From assembly GCA_021234155.1 (NCBI GenBank), contig JAJEKV010000114.1, forward strand, positions 1,317,654-1,381,653: DNA of 64,000 bases, in the 5' to 3' direction. Origin of the DNA: Isoetes taiwanensis (Eukaryota; Streptophyta; Lycopodiopsida; Isoetales; Isoetaceae). Below, piece after piece: positions 59,738-64,000 of the stretch (its first letter is position 1; each line of letters begins with the position of its first letter). Both the position numbers and the translations under genes were made by a program. Below the pieces are notes generated by a model. That model saw only the letters and a list, made by a program, of their open reading frames with translations. It did no database searches and was not told where the DNA came from.

Positions 59738-61439
59738 TTAAGCTCGTGATCACTTCTTACGCCTTCTTTGTTTTGTTGTTGTCTTTCTTTGCTCTTACCC
59801 TCATCGGTTCTTGAATACTTCTTGTACATTATTCTCAACCCTTCAATCCCTTTTATTGGCCCAACCAGTTGTTGAAATGGTCCGGCTGGAGGCCCTTTTG
59901 TCAATCAATTCCTTAGCAATTAGTCTAGTTATGAAATCAGTTTTCAAGACTCTGTTTTCATGGTGCAGCAAGAGCAGTTTTACAGTCGAGGATTTCTGGA
60001 GTGGTGACAGCACTCCTCTCTGCCAAATTTTCAGAAAAGTCATAAGTTTGATATTTTTTATCTCTATTTGCTGAAAAACTGTCCAAAATATCCAGATTCC
60101 TTCTTTATCTTCTATTTTATCTCAGTTTTCTCAGAAAACGTGCTTCTGCACACCCAAAAATCTTTTGTTTCAAAGGCAGTACTTCAGAAGCTTTCTGCAT
60201 GAAGCTTTCTTGTTCCACTTATTTCAAGAGGGCCAAAGATGGCTAGGCCCCCCCTTTAAATCATCCACGGTTAAAACCTGCAAGAATTCCCAAGGTCTTT
60301 CTCTGCACAAACACTTATATGACAGGCAAGTCCTATATTTCTCTATCAGCAAATCTTCTGCAGGCACCTGCTTATCTTCAGTACAGTATCAAGATGCAAT
60401 TCTTATTGAATTTTTCAAGAGGGCCAGCACTTTGGCTAGCCCCCATCCATCCGTTCAAGCACATACCATCTGCCATTAAACTCTGTCTTCCAAGCCAGCA
60501 CGCCTTACATCGGATTCCTTCAGGTTCTTTGATTTGCACTATCTGCAAAAACCAGCAAATAATTTCATCACATTCCTCCAAGGCTTCTATTTTTCATGAG
60601 CTTATAGCTTACCATAAATCACAGCAGAGTTTTTTCACAAGCTGATAGTCGCTCCTCATACAAGATTCGCCCCTGTCTGCACATCACAGAGAGAAGCAAC
60701 AGATTTTTCAACATTCCATGCAGTGTGATCACTTTTTTAGAGCAATACATGACCAGCCTATTCGGCTTTACAGAGGAGTATTCTTTGTTTGAAGCAGCCA
60801 TCTCGTATTATTTTTTCAAGCTGGGTATCTGCACAAAATTGGTTCAGACCGGTTATTCTTTTCAAGATTTCATAGAAGAACATGGATGGCCCCAGAAAGC
60901 AAGTTTCTTCCCAAATCGTCATCCGTAACCTTAACAAGCAAAGTCTTATCTATCTAAACAAGGCAATACCGATTACCGGCTCTTTCATCTGATCAAGCTT
61001 TCACCAACCCGTGGCTATTATTCACATTTCATCCGGCACCAAGCACATCAAGTTTTCCATTGGCAGATCCACCGAGTGCTGGTATGTAGATTCCAAAGAC
61101 GTTGCCTCAAAATCCGGCTGCCATGTTTGGCCTTTCAGCTGTGCAAACATTCTTTCTGTTTTCAGAAGCCCCATTCTGCATCTCACATCCGGCCCTTCAC
61201 AGATCTGTTGCCAACTCGTTGAGCAGAAATAGCAAGTTCTTGTGGCAGCAGAAATCTCACAGCTTCTATTCCGGCATCTCTTATCCCCTGCTTTCACATT
61301 CATTTTTAGGGTTTTTTCACCCCAACGGCTCAGATTTGGCCGCCACTTTCTGCACTTTTTAGGGTATCCTGTGTTCTTGCCGTGCCATACTCACGTGTTA
61401 GGCACCCACGCTCAAAAGTTATTGTTTGTACCCACGGCC

Positions 61440-61662
61440 ACGCCACGGGCTCATACTTTTCCATCACGGTCCACGCCACGGGTATCAACATTTTAGCTGG
61501 CTGATAACCGCTCACGCCCACGCCCACGCCAAGTCCACGCCCAGCCACGCTTTGTGCTCCAGATCCACGCTCTGCAAAATATTGTCACGCCAAGTCCATG
61601 CTCCAGCCACGCTTTGTACCCCAGATCCATGCTCTGCAAAATATTGTCACGCATAGTCACGC
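61440..61662. repeat. 'ccacgcc' microsatellite and a 62-bp tandem duplication
   Basis: Short ccacgcc/cacgcc units are followed by two copies of 'agccacgctttgt...ccagatcca.gctctgcaaaatattgtcacgc' (61541-61602 and 61603-61662). Confidence 0.8.
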
Positions 61663-62001
61663 TTTTCTATGGCTGATCACGGGGGAAGCTTTTTTGGTGC
61701 TTACATTTTTGAAGACCCCCTAATTATTTTTTTAAGTGAACATTTGGGCACTATATGATAAAATAGACTTACCCATAATATAAGGGGATGGTCTTTATGT
61801 TTTTTGGCCCATGTTCCTATGATCCATGTTCTCCATCGACATTCATTCGGATCTTATTCGTCCTCAACGCAATCATGAAGATCTTTTACGGCGACACAAC
61901 CCAACCATTACCATCATTTTCGCCCCTGAAATTTTTGGCACCATGTTGTAATTGTCGGACTTGTCTTATAAAAGTCTGTACATGTTTTTATGCTAAACAC
62001 T

Positions 62002-62016
62002 TTTAGGGGGAGGCAA
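62002..62016 (+). other. polypurine tract before LTR copy 2
   Basis: TTTAGGGGGAGGCAA directly precedes TGTTAACCAC, as expected for the 3' end of the internal domain. Confidence 0.65.
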
Positions 62017-62341
62017 TGTTAACCACGTGCATGCACATGTTAGGTGTCAGTGGTGGCAGACTGACACTTGGCATGATTAGGTTAACTTAAGTGTATGGCT
62101 TAGATTTAGCTAGATGTAGGGCTCAGATTTGCGGTCTACACTATATTAGACCGGAGCCTCTTCAGATGTACTCAGGTTTGATCTCAAATTTGGAGAGCCT
62201 CATTTGGCCACGTTCCCTTCATTCTTTGTACATATTTTGTCTTGTTCTTGTTTTGTGATCATGAGCATGGCAGCTTTGTAGCATCCGGCGGTCATGGATC
62301 ATCTTTTCCGCAGGTCTTCCGCCAAGAACTCACAACTAACA
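62017..62341 (+). repeat. LTR copy 2 (325 bp)
   Basis: TGTTAACCACG ... CAACTAACA. It is followed by a second internal domain rather than flanking DNA. Confidence 0.75.
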
Positions 62342-64000
62342 TCTTCAAAGTTATCCGGGTTAGCTTCGTGATCACTTCTTACGCCTTCTTTGTTTTTTTG
62401 TTGTCTTTCTTGCTCTTTACTCTCATCGGTTCTTGAATACTTCTTGTACATTATTCTCAACCCCTTCAATCCCTTTTATTGGCCCAACCGGTTGTTGAAA
62501 TACACCTTCTGAGGCCCTTTTGTCAATCAATTCCTTAGCAATTAGTCTAGTTATGAAATCAGTTTTCAAGACTTTTACATTTTCATGGTGCGAAAAGCCA
62601 GTTTTTGTTCTCCAGGATTTGCAGAGTGGTGGCGACACTCCTCTCACGCCAAATTTTCAGAAAAGTCATAAGTTTGATATTTTTTTATCTCTATTTATTG
62701 AAAAGCGTCCAAAATATCGATTCCTTCTTCATCTTCTATTTTATCTCGGTTTTCTCCTTGGTCTCGTTAGCACACACCCCAAAATCTTTTGTTTCAAAGC
62801 GTGTGCCGGAAGCTTTATATGAAGCTTTCTTGTTCCACTTATTTCAAGAGGGCCGATAGTGGCTAGCCCGGCTTTCGTCATCACGGTTTACGGCAAAAAT
62901 TCCCAAGGTCTTTCTCTCCTGAAAACACTTATATGACCCGGCAAGTCCTATATTTCTCTATCGACAAATCTTAAATAGGCACACTGCTTATCTTGATCTG
63001 ATATCAAGATGCAATTCTTATTGAATTTTCAAGAGGGCCAGCACTTTGGCTAGCCCCCATCCATCCGTTCAAGCACATACCATACGCCATTAAACTCGTC
63101 TTCCAAGCCAAAGCGCTTTACATCCAGTTCCTTACGGGTTCTTTGATTTGCACTATCTCGGAAGGCTTCTATTTTTCATTAGCTTATAGCTTACCATAAA
63201 TCCTGGCCGAAGTTTTTTTTTTTTGTTCACAAGTGGTGCTAGGATTTCCTCATACAAGATTCGCCCATGTGCACATTTATCCTGGAGAGAAGCAACAGAT
63301 TTTTCAACATTCCATGCGGTTGTGATCACTTTTTTAGAGCAATACATGACCAGCCTATTACTTTCTTTACAGAGGAGTATTCTTTGTTTGAAGCGACCAT
63401 CTTCAGATTATTTTTTTCAAAATTTTTTACACGCACAAAATTGGTTTAGGCCAGGTTATTCTTTTCAAGATTTCATAGAAGAACATGGATGGCCCCGGAA
63501 AAGCAAGTTTCTTCCCAAATCGTCATCCGTAACCTTAACAAGCAAAGTCTTATCTATCTAAACAAGGCAATACCGATTCACCGGCTCTTTCATCGATCAA
63601 GCTTTCACCAACCCGTGGCTATTATTCACATTTAGTGGCCCGGATCCGGCACCAAGCACATCAAGTTTTCCATTGGCGGATCCACATAAGTCTTTGGTAT
63701 ATAGATTCCAAGAGGCGTTGCCCTCGAAATCCGGAGCCATGTTTGGCCTTTCGGTTATAAGCAAACATTCTTTAAAGTTTTATTTTACCCATTACGCATC
63801 TCACATCCGGCCCTTCCGCGGATCTATTTGCCAACTTCGTTGGCGAGAATAGCAAGTTCTTGTGGCGGCAGAAATCTCCGCGACTTCTATTAGGCATCTC
63901 TTATCCCACAACACATTCATTTTTAGGGTTTTTCACTAACGGCTCCATTTGGCTTTCTTTACGCACTTTTAGGGTATCACGTGTTCTTGTTGCCATACTC

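Larger units (their letters stand above)
59382..64000 (+). mobile_element. tandem LTR-internal-LTR-internal array, no pol, runs off the right edge
   Basis: LTR copy 1 (59382-59718), internal copy 1 (59719-62016), LTR copy 2 (62017-62341) and internal copy 2 (62342 to beyond 64000) follow in the same order. LTRs start TGTTA and end TAACA. A PBS-like TGGCGCCAAGT follows LTR 1 and a polypurine tract precedes LTR 2. Internal DNA has no reverse transcriptase or gag that I recognise, so the element is non-autonomous. The tandem order suggests unequal recombination between neighbouring copies. Confidence 0.7.

Noticed and set aside
1-64000. tRNA or rRNA genes
   Set aside because: No cloverleaf-like A/B box pairs or rRNA signatures were noticed by eye. 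The TGGTATCAGAGC strings are LTR primer-binding sites, not tRNA genes.

Overview
This is nuclear DNA from a land plant. It carries spliceosomal introns, a gene for a plastid-targeted fibrillin, a plant-type Golgi glycosyltransferase gene, and large amounts of decayed LTR and LINE retroelements. The species cannot be fixed from the sequence. The AT-rich, repeat-dominated, gene-poor layout would suit a large genome such as a fern or gymnosperm, but that is a guess.

Only two genes look intact. A PAP/fibrillin gene lies at 13556-16359 (+): eight exons, 269 codons, one GC-AG intron. A DUF604/GT31-like glycosyltransferase gene lies at 38480-40164 (-): three exons, 510 codons, a signal anchor and a DDD motif. 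Their exon joins were worked out by hand; every intron but one has GT-AG ends, and reading frame is kept across all joins.

Other gene-derived material is broken: an EMB8-type alpha/beta-hydrolase exon fused to a leucine-rich-repeat piece (about 7.0-7.4 kb), an EF-hand protein (18.7-19.0 kb, -), an unrecognised two-exon fragment between LINE pieces (34.3-35.3 kb, +), and the last exon of a PAQR/heptahelical protein (46.5-46.9 kb, +).

Mobile DNA fills most of the rest. There is a Ty3/gypsy gag relic (1-853, -). A copia-like start (PBS at 21246, +) abuts a minus-strand LTR element at 21486-31954, which has a 1.59-kb 3' LTR, a polypurine tract, a tRNA-iMet-type PBS, a truncated 5' LTR and no recognisable pol. 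A LINE ORF1 relic lies at 33.0-34.3 kb and a LINE 3' fragment at 35.3-35.7 kb. A nearly full-length but frameshifted LINE lies at 47.86-51.71 kb (-). At the right end is a tandem LTR-internal-LTR-internal array without pol (59.4-64.0 kb).

The most unusual signals are structural: (1) a dispersed palindrome family built on CTCGACTC..GAGTCGAG at 34.4, 57.5 and 59.2 kb; (2) three copies of one about 68-nt hairpin with a conserved internal loop in the leader of the LTR element (30.38-31.37 kb); (3) a 445-bp foldback at 25.15 kb; (4) a 40-bp-arm hairpin at 9.66 kb repeated just upstream of the fibrillin start codon; and (5) copy-to-copy differences at the right end that cluster at CAG/CTG versus CG sites. 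No functioning new multi-gene system is visible.
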